Shown here: piece by piece, positions 43,441 to 51,543 of the stretch
Numbering within the stretch: position 1 is the first letter of the stretch
Layout: every line of letters begins with the position of its first letter
Origin: Novosphingobium jiangmenense
GTDB taxonomy: Bacteria > Pseudomonadota > Alphaproteobacteria > Sphingomonadales > Sphingomonadaceae
Direction: 5' to 3'
NCBI RefSeq assembly: GCF_015694345.1
Contig: NZ_JADQDC010000001.1
Coordinates: 1-64,000 of the forward strand
Length of the DNA stretch: 64,000 nucleotides
Made by a program: the position numbers and the translations under genes
Notes under the pieces: generated by a model
Database searches by the model: none
Told to the model about the DNA's origin: nothing
The model's input: the letters and a program-made list of their open reading frames with translations, nothing else

Positions 43441-44453
43441 AGCAAGCCTGCGGCGCGGGCGCGGGTCTTGATGTAGTCGCCCAGCCAATCGAGGTTGCGG
43501 AAGCGCAGGGTGCCGCGGCCGACGGCGGTGGAGCTGTGCGCCATGCCGGCGACGAGGCGCAGCGCCTTGGCCATCAGGAAGATCTCGCCCGCTTCGACCT
43601 CCTCGGGCGTGAACGGGCGGACTGACTGGTAGCCGTCCTCGAAGGCGGTGCCATAGGCCGGGTCGAAGCCGTAGAAGAGGTTGCCCCAGACGAAGTTCTT
43701 GACGTCCTGCATGAGGAAGTCTTCCCCCGCCGCGTCGAAATCGAGCAGGGTGATCGCGCCGTCATCGGCGACGTGGACGTTGGAGGGGTGGAAATCGCGG
43801 TGGCAGACGCCGAGCGGGACCTTGCCCGAGGCGGCGAGTTCATCGAGGCGACGATCGAGGTTGGCGGCGATTACCGGATAGTCGCGCAGGTCGTCGGGCC
43901 GGTCGTAGACGAAATCGACCAGCGCGGGCATGCAGATGTTGTAGTCCTTGGCGGTCTTGGTGGTGAACTGGTGGTCGGGACCGGCCCAGGCGTAGCCTGC
44001 GAGGTGCATCTGCGCGAAGGCGGCGCCGATGCGGAAGGCGGTTTCGGTGGAGAGGCGCTCGCCGAACTTCACGCCGGGGGCCCAGTCGTACATGGCGACG
44101 GCGCGGACGCCTTCGGGGGTATCGGCCTTGAAGTAGAGCGCGCCATCGTGTTGCGGCACGGCGACCGAGGCGGGGAAGCCCTTCTCGCGCAGGAAATCGA
44201 GGAAGCCGAGTTCGTAGGCGACGTCGTCAGGTTCGCGCCAGGTCTTGCGCCAGACGCGCAGGGCGTATTTCGCGGCGGCGTCCTGCACGAGGTAGACGTC
44301 GTTCATGCCGCGATAGAGCAGGAAGCAGCTGACGTCTCCGCTTACCGGATAGCGGGCGCGGACCTGGGCGGCGATCCAGTCCGGGTGAAGGACGGAGTGG
44401 GAAACCTGCGCGGGAGGCAGGACGGCGTCATTCGAGGAAGGTGCGTATTTCAT
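43437..44453 (-). CDS. APH/choline-kinase-like phosphotransferase
   Basis: 338 aa from ATG 44453. The catalytic loop CHRDFHPSNVHV and metal-binding LDFDAAGED are intact, as in homoserine kinase II and aminoglycoside phosphotransferases; YALRVWRK carries the nucleotide-binding lysine. No resistance context exists, so a metabolic alcohol kinase is more likely. It overlaps the hydrolase gene by 26 bases and the transporter by 4. Confidence 0.85.
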   Translation of the reverse strand: MKYAPSSNDAVLPPAQVSHSVLHPDWIAAQVRARYPVSGDVSCFLLYRGMNDVYLVQDAAAKYALRVWRKTWREPDDVAYELGFLDFLREKGFPASVAVPQHDGALYFKADTPEGVRAVAMYDWAPGVKFGERLSTETAFRIGAAFAQMHLAGYAWAGPDHQFTTKTAKDYNICMPALVDFVYDRPDDLRDYPVIAANLDRRLDELAASGKVPLGVCHRDFHPSNVHVADDGAITLLDFDAAGEDFLMQDVKNFVWGNLFYGFDPAYGTAFEDGYQSVRPFTPEEVEAGEIFLMAKALRLVAGMAHSSTAVGRGTLRFRNLDWLGDYIKTRARAAGLL

Positions 44454-45276
44454 GGGCCAGTATCTCCGGCGCGATATCGAAAATGTCGCGGTCGAGATCG
44501 GGCAGTTCCCGCACGACCGCATTCGGAAGGACTTGCGCGGCCTCGAGCGAGACGGCGCGCAGTTCCTCGGCGGGCTGCAGGACCAGGACAGGGCAGGGGA
44601 CGAGGGAGAGGCGGGCAAAATCCCACCCCCACACGCCCTTGTAGGCCCAGGTGAAGCGATCGAGCACGGCGGCCTTGTCGGCAAAGTTGCGCATGGCCTT
44701 GGCCAGCGGCACCCTGCGGTCGCGCGTGGCGACGACATAGGTCCACAGGCGCTGGAGCAGGTCCATGATGACCTTGCCGTCCTCTTCAGGGACGGGGAAA
44801 TGGTCAGCATCGGCGAGCTTCTTTGCCCGGGTTGACGCATCGTACATCGGGATGCCGGTCATCACCGCCCTGCGCACCCGATCGGGCCGCGCGATGGCGA
44901 GTTCGGCTGCGAGCAGAGTGCCGGTGTGAAAGCCGTAGAGGTCGACGGTTTCCAGACCGAGCGCGTCGAGAGCATCGGAGAACGCGGCCGCATAGCCCGC
45001 CATGCCGGCCGGGGCCGGGGGCGCATCGGACATGCCGTATCCCGGCGTGTCGAAGGCATAGACCCGGTGGGTGGTGGCAAGGGCCTGGATCAGCGGTTCG
45101 TACTCGAAGCCCGATGACGGGTTCTGGTGCAGCATGACGATGGCAGGCTGTCCGGGATTGATCGTTTCATCGTCCGGTCCTGCGGTGCGGTAGTGCATGT
45201 GGCCGAACCGGCACGCGGTGTAGCCGCGGCGGATGAAGCGCGGGGCGGGCGGGATCGAGGAAGGGCCTGTGGTCAT
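44428..45276 (-). CDS. Alpha/beta hydrolase-fold protein with GFHTG elbow
   Basis: 282 aa. The fold is clear (MLHQNPSSGFEYEPL, FDTPGYGMSDAP, VLVLQPAEE), but the nucleophile elbow reads GFHTG (115-119), with His117 where a Ser, Cys or Asp nucleophile normally sits. The end of the chain (LPNAVVRELPDLDRDIFDI) also lacks the usual catalytic GH. Proteins with a G-x-H-T-G elbow occur in proteobacteria and may not be hydrolases. No signal peptide. First gene of the kinase/transporter operon, 140 bases downstream of receptor 3. Confidence 0.8.
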   Translation of the reverse strand: MTTGPSSIPPAPRFIRRGYTACRFGHMHYRTAGPDDETINPGQPAIVMLHQNPSSGFEYEPLIQALATTHRVYAFDTPGYGMSDAPPAPAGMAGYAAAFSDALDALGLETVDLYGFHTGTLLAAELAIARPDRVRRAVMTGIPMYDASTRAKKLADADHFPVPEEDGKVIMDLLQRLWTYVVATRDRRVPLAKAMRNFADKAAVLDRFTWAYKGVWGWDFARLSLVPCPVLVLQPAEELRAVSLEAAQVLPNAVVRELPDLDRDIFDIAPEILAHEIRTFLE

Positions 45277-45349
45277 CGCGGATGAGGATGCCTGCTCGGC
45301 GGGCGGCGGTGCGGGCCGATCGCGCTTTGTCCGCAGGGTGGAGAGCGGA

Positions 45350-45388
45350 TGAAGAAAAGGGGCGGCGCTGGAAAAGCACCGCCCCTTC
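45350..45388 (-). terminator. Rho-independent terminator of receptor 3
   Basis: On the minus strand AAGGGGCGGTGC pairs with GCGCCGCCCCTT (one G-T pair) around TTTTCCA and is followed by TTCTTC. It lies 30 bases beyond the receptor stop. Confidence 0.75.
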
Positions 45389-45416
45389 AGGGAGAGTTCG
45401 TACCGGCTGGCCGGGA

Positions 45417-47981
45417 TCAGAACTTGTAATTGCCGCGAATGCCGAACGTGCGCAGTTCGGGCAGGCCGACGTTGAGATAGCCGAAGGCCGCGCCCGACAG
45501 GGCGAAGCTGGGTTCCAGAAGGTTGTTCTGGGCAACGGCGGTGTAGTTCTTGTCGTTGAACAGGTTGGTGGCGAATGCCTCCAGCCCGAAGCTGCCCTTG
45601 GTAAAGCCGATGCGGGCGTTCACCTGCGTGCGGCCCTTGATCCAGGTGAGGTTCGCCGGATCGACGAACTGGCGCGACTTGTAGGAGAAGTCGGCGCGGA
45701 CGAACCAGGTGCTCTCCTCGCCGAGCTTGCCGGTGTACTGGCCGCCGATGTTGGCCGAATACTTCGAGGTGAGCGGCAGCTGGTTGCCCTTGAAGCCATT
45801 GCCGGTGACGCCGGTCAGGCGGGTGATGGCCGGATCGGCAAAGCTGCGGATCGAGCTGTCGTTGATCGCGCCCGAGGCGTTGATGGTGAGGCCATCGACC
45901 GGCTCGGCGTTGATGTCGAGCTCGAAGCCGCGCACCTGCGTCTTGCCGGTGTTGGCCACGCCGCTGACGATCGAGGGCAGGGCGTTGGGGATGGTCGTGT
46001 CGAGGAAGATGACCGAGCGGTTGTTGTGCTGGTCCGACCAGTCGGCGACATAGGCGGCGGCGGTGACGAAGAGGCGACCGTCGAGGAACTTGCCCTTGAG
46101 GCCCAGTTCGTAGTTGGTGAGCTTCTCAGGCTTCACGATCACGCCCAGGCCAATGCCTTCGGCCGCTGCGAACTCGCCCGCCGATCCCGAAAGGAACTGG
46201 GTGTTGAACGAGCTGAGGGTGACGTTGGCGGCCTTCGACCACGAGGCATAGACCATCACGTCGGGCGTCACGTCATAGTTGATGATGACGCGCGGCATGA
46301 AGTTGTCGAACGACTTGTTGAAGAACGAGGTCAGCGGCGCGAAAGTGCCGGCGGGCAGGCCGTACTTGGTGGCGGCCGCTGCGCCGATCGTCAGCGAACG
46401 ACCGCCGGCATAGGCATAGACCTTGTCACGCTGCCAGCGGCCTTCCGCGCTGATGTTGAGCGCATCGGTCACGTCGTAGCTGACGCTGCCGAACACGCCG
46501 AAGGTTTCGGCGCGGGCCGGCGGGGTCAGCGTGCCGGCCGAGCGGGCAGCGCCGAACTGTTCTTCGTTGAACACGCTGAGCAGGGCGCCGTTCGACTTGG
46601 TATCGAGATAGCTGCCGCCGAGCATGGCCTTGAGCGCGCCGCCCTTGTCGTAGGACACGCGCAGTTCCTGCGAGAAGTCCTTGTTGCGGCGTTCGACCAG
46701 GAACGGGAAGGTCCAGTAAGTGCGCAGGCCGTTGGCGGTGGTGGCGACCGGGTTACGCAGCAGCGAGCTGTCGTAGTTGTCGAGGTCCGCCATCTGCGAA
46801 TAGAGCTCGTTGTTGTAGCCCGTCAGCGAGGACAGCGTCAGGCCGGTGTCGCCCAGCTCGTAATCGACGTTGAGGTGGAGGTGGTAGTACTGGCGGACGA
46901 GGCCGTAGCCACGGGCGCCCTTGGCGGGATCGGTGATGCGGAAGTCGGAACGGCCGAGAATGCGCGAGAGCAGCGCGTCTTCAAGCGTGTTCTGGGCGGG
47001 GCTGAAACCGGCGGGCAGGGCGGGTGCGGCACCGCAGATGAACGGATTGGTGCCGTTGAGCGTGCAGTTGGCGAGGCCGGGGACGATCACCGTGCCGTTG
47101 GTGTTGCCGCTGCGGAAGGGAATGTTGACGCTGCCGTTGTTGGCGCGGATCTCGTAGGCCGAGAGCATGCCCTGTGCCGAAGGACCGTCGTTGTCCTCGG
47201 AGTAGAGGCCCATGGCCTTGATCGTCAGCGCCGAGGACGGCGTGAATTCGAGCTGCAGCGTGCCGGTATGGGTCTGCTGGTCGCCCAGGGTCTGGTTGGG
47301 GTTGGCAGCGTTGCGATATGAGCCGTCCTTGGAGAAGGCGCGGCCGGTGATGCGGAAGCTGAGCAGGTCGGCCACGATCGGGCCTTCGAGCGCGGCCGAG
47401 ACGTCATAGTTGCTGCGCGTGCCGCCCATCGCCGAGATCGAGCCACCGAAGTCCTTGCCCGGCGTCTTGGTGACGACGTTGATCGCGCCGGCAAAGGCGT
47501 TGCGACCGAAGTAGGCGTTCTGCGGACCCTTGAGCAGTTCGATGCGGGCCGGGTCGATCACGGCGTTGAGCGCGGTGGCCGAGGCGACCGGGACGCCATC
47601 GATGAAGCTGGCGGTGAGCGTCGAAGTGGTGGTCGACGGGGTCATGCCGCGCAGGGAGATCTGCTGGAACGAACGGTCGTTGCGGCCCGAGTTGGTGTTC
47701 GAGACGTTGATCCCCGGCGTGTTGAGCACGACATCGTTGACGCTGGTGATGCCGCGCTTCTCGATGTCCTGCGAGGTCAGGGCAGAGATGGCGATCGGCG
47801 TTTCGAGGAGGCTTTCCTCGCGCTTGCGGGCGGTGACGGTGATGACGGCGAGGCCGCCTTCGGCTTCGGATGCCTGCGGCTCTGCCTCGGCGGCGAAGGC
47901 GGCCTGCGGCGCGACCATTGCCGTGGTGGCAAGGGCGATCGACATCACGGTAAGCGAAGTGGACTTGAAGTAACGCTTCAT
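45417..47981 (-). CDS. TonB-dependent outer-membrane receptor 3
   Basis: 854 aa with signal peptide ending AAFA-A. TonB box VITVTARKREE; plug blocks TPIAISALTSQDIEKR and GPQNAYFGRNAFAGAINVVT; closing FGIRGNYKF. The AYFGRN(A/T)FAGAIN variant and the SGRNDRSFQQISLRGMTPS stretch are shared with receptor 4 (53178) but not with receptors 1 and 2, so 3 and 4 are paralogues of one subfamily. Uptake partner for the hydrolase/kinase/MFS operon that follows it on the same strand. Confidence 0.92.
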   Translation of the reverse strand: MKRYFKSTSLTVMSIALATTAMVAPQAAFAAEAEPQASEAEGGLAVITVTARKREESLLETPIAISALTSQDIEKRGITSVNDVVLNTPGINVSNTNSGRNDRSFQQISLRGMTPSTTTSTLTASFIDGVPVASATALNAVIDPARIELLKGPQNAYFGRNAFAGAINVVTKTPGKDFGGSISAMGGTRSNYDVSAALEGPIVADLLSFRITGRAFSKDGSYRNAANPNQTLGDQQTHTGTLQLEFTPSSALTIKAMGLYSEDNDGPSAQGMLSAYEIRANNGSVNIPFRSGNTNGTVIVPGLANCTLNGTNPFICGAAPALPAGFSPAQNTLEDALLSRILGRSDFRITDPAKGARGYGLVRQYYHLHLNVDYELGDTGLTLSSLTGYNNELYSQMADLDNYDSSLLRNPVATTANGLRTYWTFPFLVERRNKDFSQELRVSYDKGGALKAMLGGSYLDTKSNGALLSVFNEEQFGAARSAGTLTPPARAETFGVFGSVSYDVTDALNISAEGRWQRDKVYAYAGGRSLTIGAAAATKYGLPAGTFAPLTSFFNKSFDNFMPRVIINYDVTPDVMVYASWSKAANVTLSSFNTQFLSGSAGEFAAAEGIGLGVIVKPEKLTNYELGLKGKFLDGRLFVTAAAYVADWSDQHNNRSVIFLDTTIPNALPSIVSGVANTGKTQVRGFELDINAEPVDGLTINASGAINDSSIRSFADPAITRLTGVTGNGFKGNQLPLTSKYSANIGGQYTGKLGEESTWFVRADFSYKSRQFVDPANLTWIKGRTQVNARIGFTKGSFGLEAFATNLFNDKNYTAVAQNNLLEPSFALSGAAFGYLNVGLPELRTFGIRGNYKF

Positions 47982-48300
47982 AATTCCCCCCTATCCGTCC
48001 GGGCTATATTACCTGGACGCATGAATATATTCCGGAAAATCCGGTTGTTCCCTTCGGTGAAGCAGTATAGAAGCCGTGCGGCGAGAGTTGCCGTAGTTTC
48101 GGCGGGCCTGCTTTCGGATGTGCAGGCTTGATCCGATCCGGTGCGATCACAACGCAAAGCGTGGCATCTATCCGCCAATCGGAGATTCCGCGCTGCAATG
48201 CCCGATGCCGGAAAAGGCACGGCAGTTTCCCTGCCAACACAGGTGCGATAGTGCGGACCAACTGTCCGCCGCCGCCTTGCCGGATGGGGAGATCGTCCGA
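47982..48300. other. Divergent intergenic region, receptor 3 and MFS
   Basis: No gene is supported in these 319 bases. Near receptor 3 there is an AT-rich part with the palindrome GAATATATTC (48023-48032) and, adjoining it, CCGG-N5-CCGG (48032-48044), both possible operator sequences. These are not the dyad of region 1. The right half is a leader for the MFS gene. Confidence 0.5.
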
Positions 48301-49671
48301 ATGTCGTCTGATTATCAAGCACATGGCGCCTCGGGATTGAGCAAGCCGACCAAGGCCGGTTTCGCGCTCGGGCAGGTTGCGGGACAGCTGTTCCGCGACG
48401 CGCCATCGCTGCTGCTGCTGTTTTACCTGACCAACGTGATGGGCATTGCCCCCGCCATTGCCGGTGCAGCAATCTTCGTGCCCAAGGTGGTGTTCGGCGT
48501 GGTGTTCGACTTGTGGATCGGAGTCGCGTCGGACCGGATGGCGGCGCGCTTCCCGCGGCGGCGCTGGCTGCTGGTCGGCGGGATTGCCGCGCCCTTCGCG
48601 ATGATCGGGCCGTTCGCGGTGCCCGAAGCGGCGATGATGGTGCAGGTGGCGTGGGTGTTCGTCACGTTCAGCGCCTACATGGCGGTCTATTCGACGTTTT
48701 CGGTGCCCTATCTGGCACAGTTCGCCGAGATGTCGTCCGATCCGGTGGAGCGGACCGAACTGATGGGCTGGAAGCACGGGTTCACCGGCCTTGGCGTGTT
48801 GCTGTCGTCCTCGTTCGCGCCGATGCTGGTCAATCGGCTTGGCATGGACCGGCAGGGGCACCTGATCACGATGGTCGTGCTCGGGCTGATCGCGATGACC
48901 TGCCTGCTGGTGGCGTGGCGCTTTGCGGCGCGCATCCGCGAGCCGCAGGAAGCGACAAAAGCCTTTGCGATCAGGGATTTGCCGCGCGCCTTTGCCGACC
49001 GGCGCTTTGCCGTGCTGTGCCTTTCGGCGGTGGTGATGACGGTGGGGGCGGGGATTTCCTACGCCGGCTTCCCGTTCTTCGTGAAGTACGCGATGGCGCG
49101 GCCTGAACCGTTGCACGACATCGGCGTGATGTCTGCCATCATGGCGGTGGCGGTGATGGCGGGATCGCCGCTGTGGGTCATGGTGGCCAAGCGCATCGGC
49201 AAGAAGCGGACTTATGTGATCGCGGCGAGCGGGCACGGCCTCGTCACGCTGCTGTGGGGCCAGATGGCGCATGTGCCGATGCCGGTGGCGTGGGTGCTGG
49301 CAGCGGTGATGGCGGCGTGCAATGCGGGCTGGGGGACGATCGTGCTGTCGCTGCTGTCCGATTGCATTGCCCATGCGCGGGACGAGCATGGCGAGAACCG
49401 CGCTGGGACTTATTCGGCGATCTGGTCGGTGATCGAGAAGGCGGGAATTGCGCTGGGCGGGACGCTGGTGGTCGGCGCGCTGCTTTCGGCCTGGGGCTTC
49501 GATGCGGCGGCGGCGCGGGCCGGGGTGGCGCAATCGGCCGAGGCGATTGCCGGGACGGTCATGGCCTATTCGGTGGTGCCGGGCGTGACCAAGCTGATCG
49601 CCGCGTTGATCATCTGGCGCTTCGTGCATGAAAAGCCGCAAGCGCAGCAAGGGGAACTGGCCCATGCGTGA
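48301..49671 (+). CDS. GPH/MelB-like MFS symporter
   Basis: 456 aa from ATG 48301 (GGGGAGA upstream). The N-terminus GFALGQVAGQLFRDAPSLLL and FDLWIGVASDRMAARFPRRR loop fit the GPH group, as in the symporter at 10600. About 12 helices. First gene of an operon with a Gfo/Idh/MocA dehydrogenase, so a sugar or polyol derivative is a likely substrate. Overlaps the next gene by 8 bases. Confidence 0.85.
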   Translation: MSSDYQAHGASGLSKPTKAGFALGQVAGQLFRDAPSLLLLFYLTNVMGIAPAIAGAAIFVPKVVFGVVFDLWIGVASDRMAARFPRRRWLLVGGIAAPFAMIGPFAVPEAAMMVQVAWVFVTFSAYMAVYSTFSVPYLAQFAEMSSDPVERTELMGWKHGFTGLGVLLSSSFAPMLVNRLGMDRQGHLITMVVLGLIAMTCLLVAWRFAARIREPQEATKAFAIRDLPRAFADRRFAVLCLSAVVMTVGAGISYAGFPFFVKYAMARPEPLHDIGVMSAIMAVAVMAGSPLWVMVAKRIGKKRTYVIAASGHGLVTLLWGQMAHVPMPVAWVLAAVMAACNAGWGTIVLSLLSDCIAHARDEHGENRAGTYSAIWSVIEKAGIALGGTLVVGALLSAWGFDAAAARAGVAQSAEAIAGTVMAYSVVPGVTKLIAALIIWRFVHEKPQAQQGELAHA

Positions 49672-50689
49672 TGCGGTGGGGCTGCTGCTGGTCGGCTGCG
49701 GGCGTATTTCCGGCGCGCATCTGGCGGCGCTGGCGGGGCTGGAGCAGGAAATACGGCTGGTCGGCGCGGTCGATACCGATGCTGCAGCCGCAGAGCGGAC
49801 GGGCGCGCAGCATGGCGTGGCGGCGTTCACCGATCTGGCCGCTGGGCTGGCGGCGCCGGGGGTGGATGCGGTGCTGATCGCCAGTCCCAATGCACTGCAT
49901 GGCAGCCAGGCGGCAATGGCGCTGGCGGCGGGCAAGCACGTGCTGGTGGAAAAGCCGCTCGCCGAGACGGGTGCGCAGGCGCGCGAACTGGCCGAGGCGG
50001 CGCAGCGGCGCGGGCTGGTGCTGGCGGCGGGGCATACCTATCGGCACAATGCAGCAGTTGCGACGCTGGTGGACATGATGCCGCAGTGGGGGCCTTTGCG
50101 CGCGGTGGAGGTTTCGTCCTGCGTGTTCTGGGACGGACCGCAGGCGCCATGGTGGGCGGAGCGGACGCCCGAGGAAGGGCTGATCCTTTCGCTGTTCGCG
50201 CCGCATAGCCTTGATTTCGTGCAGCTGGTGATGGGTGCGGACGATCCGCTGCGGGTGCAGGTGGAAGCGGCGCGATGGCAGGGCGGCTGGCAGGGCGAGG
50301 ACGAGGCGATGATCCTGCTCGGCTATCCGGGGCGCAGGATGGCGAGCGTGCATATCTCGTACAACCAGCGCAGCGTGTTTGACCGCAAGGTCCTGCACTT
50401 TGCGGGCGGTGTGGCCGAGATCGAGGATGGCGAGGTGCTGAAGTGGAACGGCGGGGTTCTGGTCGCCCCGCCCGATGGCGTGCTGACCAATCCGCGCGCG
50501 ATGGGCGGGCGCAAGCTCGGGCACTTTTTTGCGCAGCAATTGCGTGAATTTGCTGCCGCCGTGCGGGGCGAGGCGCATCGTCTGCCGACGGGGCATGACG
50601 CGGCGCGGCTGATCGACCTGATCGACCGGGTGAAGGCGGCGGCGCGCAGCACTTGTGCCGATGCGATCGATCCGGAGTTTGTGGCGTGA
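49664..50689 (+). CDS. Gfo/Idh/MocA-family oxidoreductase
   Basis: 341 aa; start ATG 49664 with AAGGGGAA upstream. The NAD(P)-binding start LLLVGCGRISGAHLAAL and the catalytic-region EKPLAETGAQA identify the family, and an AGHTYRHNAAV segment follows. Family members oxidise sugar or inositol hydroxyls, including C3 of glucosides. This one is coupled to a symporter and a SUMF1-domain gene. A link to the 3-keto-sugar theme of region 1 is possible but unproven. Confidence 0.88.
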   Translation: MRDAVGLLLVGCGRISGAHLAALAGLEQEIRLVGAVDTDAAAAERTGAQHGVAAFTDLAAGLAAPGVDAVLIASPNALHGSQAAMALAAGKHVLVEKPLAETGAQARELAEAAQRRGLVLAAGHTYRHNAAVATLVDMMPQWGPLRAVEVSSCVFWDGPQAPWWAERTPEEGLILSLFAPHSLDFVQLVMGADDPLRVQVEAARWQGGWQGEDEAMILLGYPGRRMASVHISYNQRSVFDRKVLHFAGGVAEIEDGEVLKWNGGVLVAPPDGVLTNPRAMGGRKLGHFFAQQLREFAAAVRGEAHRLPTGHDAARLIDLIDRVKAAARSTCADAIDPEFVA

Positions 50690-51543
50690 GCCTGCTGTTG
50701 CTGATGGCGGCTGTCGCGGCAGAAGCGCCGCCGGCCAATGGCTACGTACCGCCCAAGGTGGCCGCACCTGCGCCGCGCTTTCCGCCGGTGGTGGCGGGGG
50801 CGAGCTTTGCCGAGTGCCGGGATTGCCCGGAGATGGTGGTGATCCCGCCGGGCAGCTTCGTGATGGGATCGAGCGCGCAGGAGCGCAAGGCGCTGGGCGT
50901 GCTGGCGATGTTCGACCGGATGGAGGAGCCGCGCCACCGCGTGACGATCGGCTATCGCTTTGCCGTGGGGCGCCATGCGGTGACCTTCGAGCAATGGGAT
51001 GCCTGCGTGGCCGATGGCGGATGCAACGGCTATCGCCCCGACGATGCCGGCTGGGGGCGCGGGCGCAGGCCGGTGATCAACGTCAACTTTGCCGATGCGC
51101 AAGGCTATGTCGCGTGGCTCTCGCAGCGGACGGGGCAGCGCTATCGGCTGCTGTCCGAGGCGGAGTGGGAATATGCCGGGCGGGGCGGGACGGACACGTG
51201 GTATCCGTTCGGCAATACGATCGATCCGAGCAGGGCGAACTATGGCAACCACCATGACCGGACGACGCCGGTGGGGTCATACCCGCCCAACGGCTTTGGC
51301 CTGCACGACATGACCGCGAACGTGGCGCAGTGGGTGCAGGACTGCCACCACGACGATTACGTGGGGGCGCCAAGCGATGGCTCGGCCTGGCTGAGCGGCC
51401 CCTGCACCTTGCGCAACGTGCGCGGCGGCGGGTGGAGCCTTTCGGGCTGGAGCGTGCGCGTGGCCCAGCGGATCGGCGATCCGCCGGGCGCGCGCAACGA
51501 TCACCTGGGCTTCCGCGTGGCGCGGGATCTGCCGCAGGATTAG
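50686..51543 (+). CDS. SUMF1/FGE-sulfatase-domain protein without FGE cysteines
   Basis: 285 aa from GTG 50686, overlapping the dehydrogenase stop. A short hydrophobic N-terminus suggests export. The SUMF1 domain is clear: MVVIPPGSFVMGSS, RHAVTFEQWDACVADGGC, YRLLSEAEWEYAGRGGT, NGFGLHDMTANVAQWVQDC, and the ending GFRVARDLP. True formylglycine-generating enzymes have two cysteines in the GGS-C-YC-R region; here the stretch reads GGGWSLSGWSVRVAQR, with none. It is therefore probably another SUMF1-type enzyme or a binding protein. No sulfatase gene is nearby. Confidence 0.85.
   Translation: MSLLLLMAAVAAEAPPANGYVPPKVAAPAPRFPPVVAGASFAECRDCPEMVVIPPGSFVMGSSAQERKALGVLAMFDRMEEPRHRVTIGYRFAVGRHAVTFEQWDACVADGGCNGYRPDDAGWGRGRRPVINVNFADAQGYVAWLSQRTGQRYRLLSEAEWEYAGRGGTDTWYPFGNTIDPSRANYGNHHDRTTPVGSYPPNGFGLHDMTANVAQWVQDCHHDDYVGAPSDGSAWLSGPCTLRNVRGGGWSLSGWSVRVAQRIGDPPGARNDHLGFRVARDLPQD

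Noticed and set aside
43437..44453. Aminoglycoside resistance kinase
   Set aside because: The APH fold is intact, but it is embedded between a hydrolase-fold gene and an MFS gene with no resistance context.
47982..48300. Copy of the region 1 dyad upstream of receptor 3
   Set aside because: GAATATATTC has a different spacing (two bases between GAAT and ATTC) and lacks the ATTrGAA arm, so it is treated as a separate palindrome.
50686..51543. Formylglycine-generating enzyme for sulfatases
   Set aside because: The two essential cysteines are absent and no sulfatase is encoded nearby.
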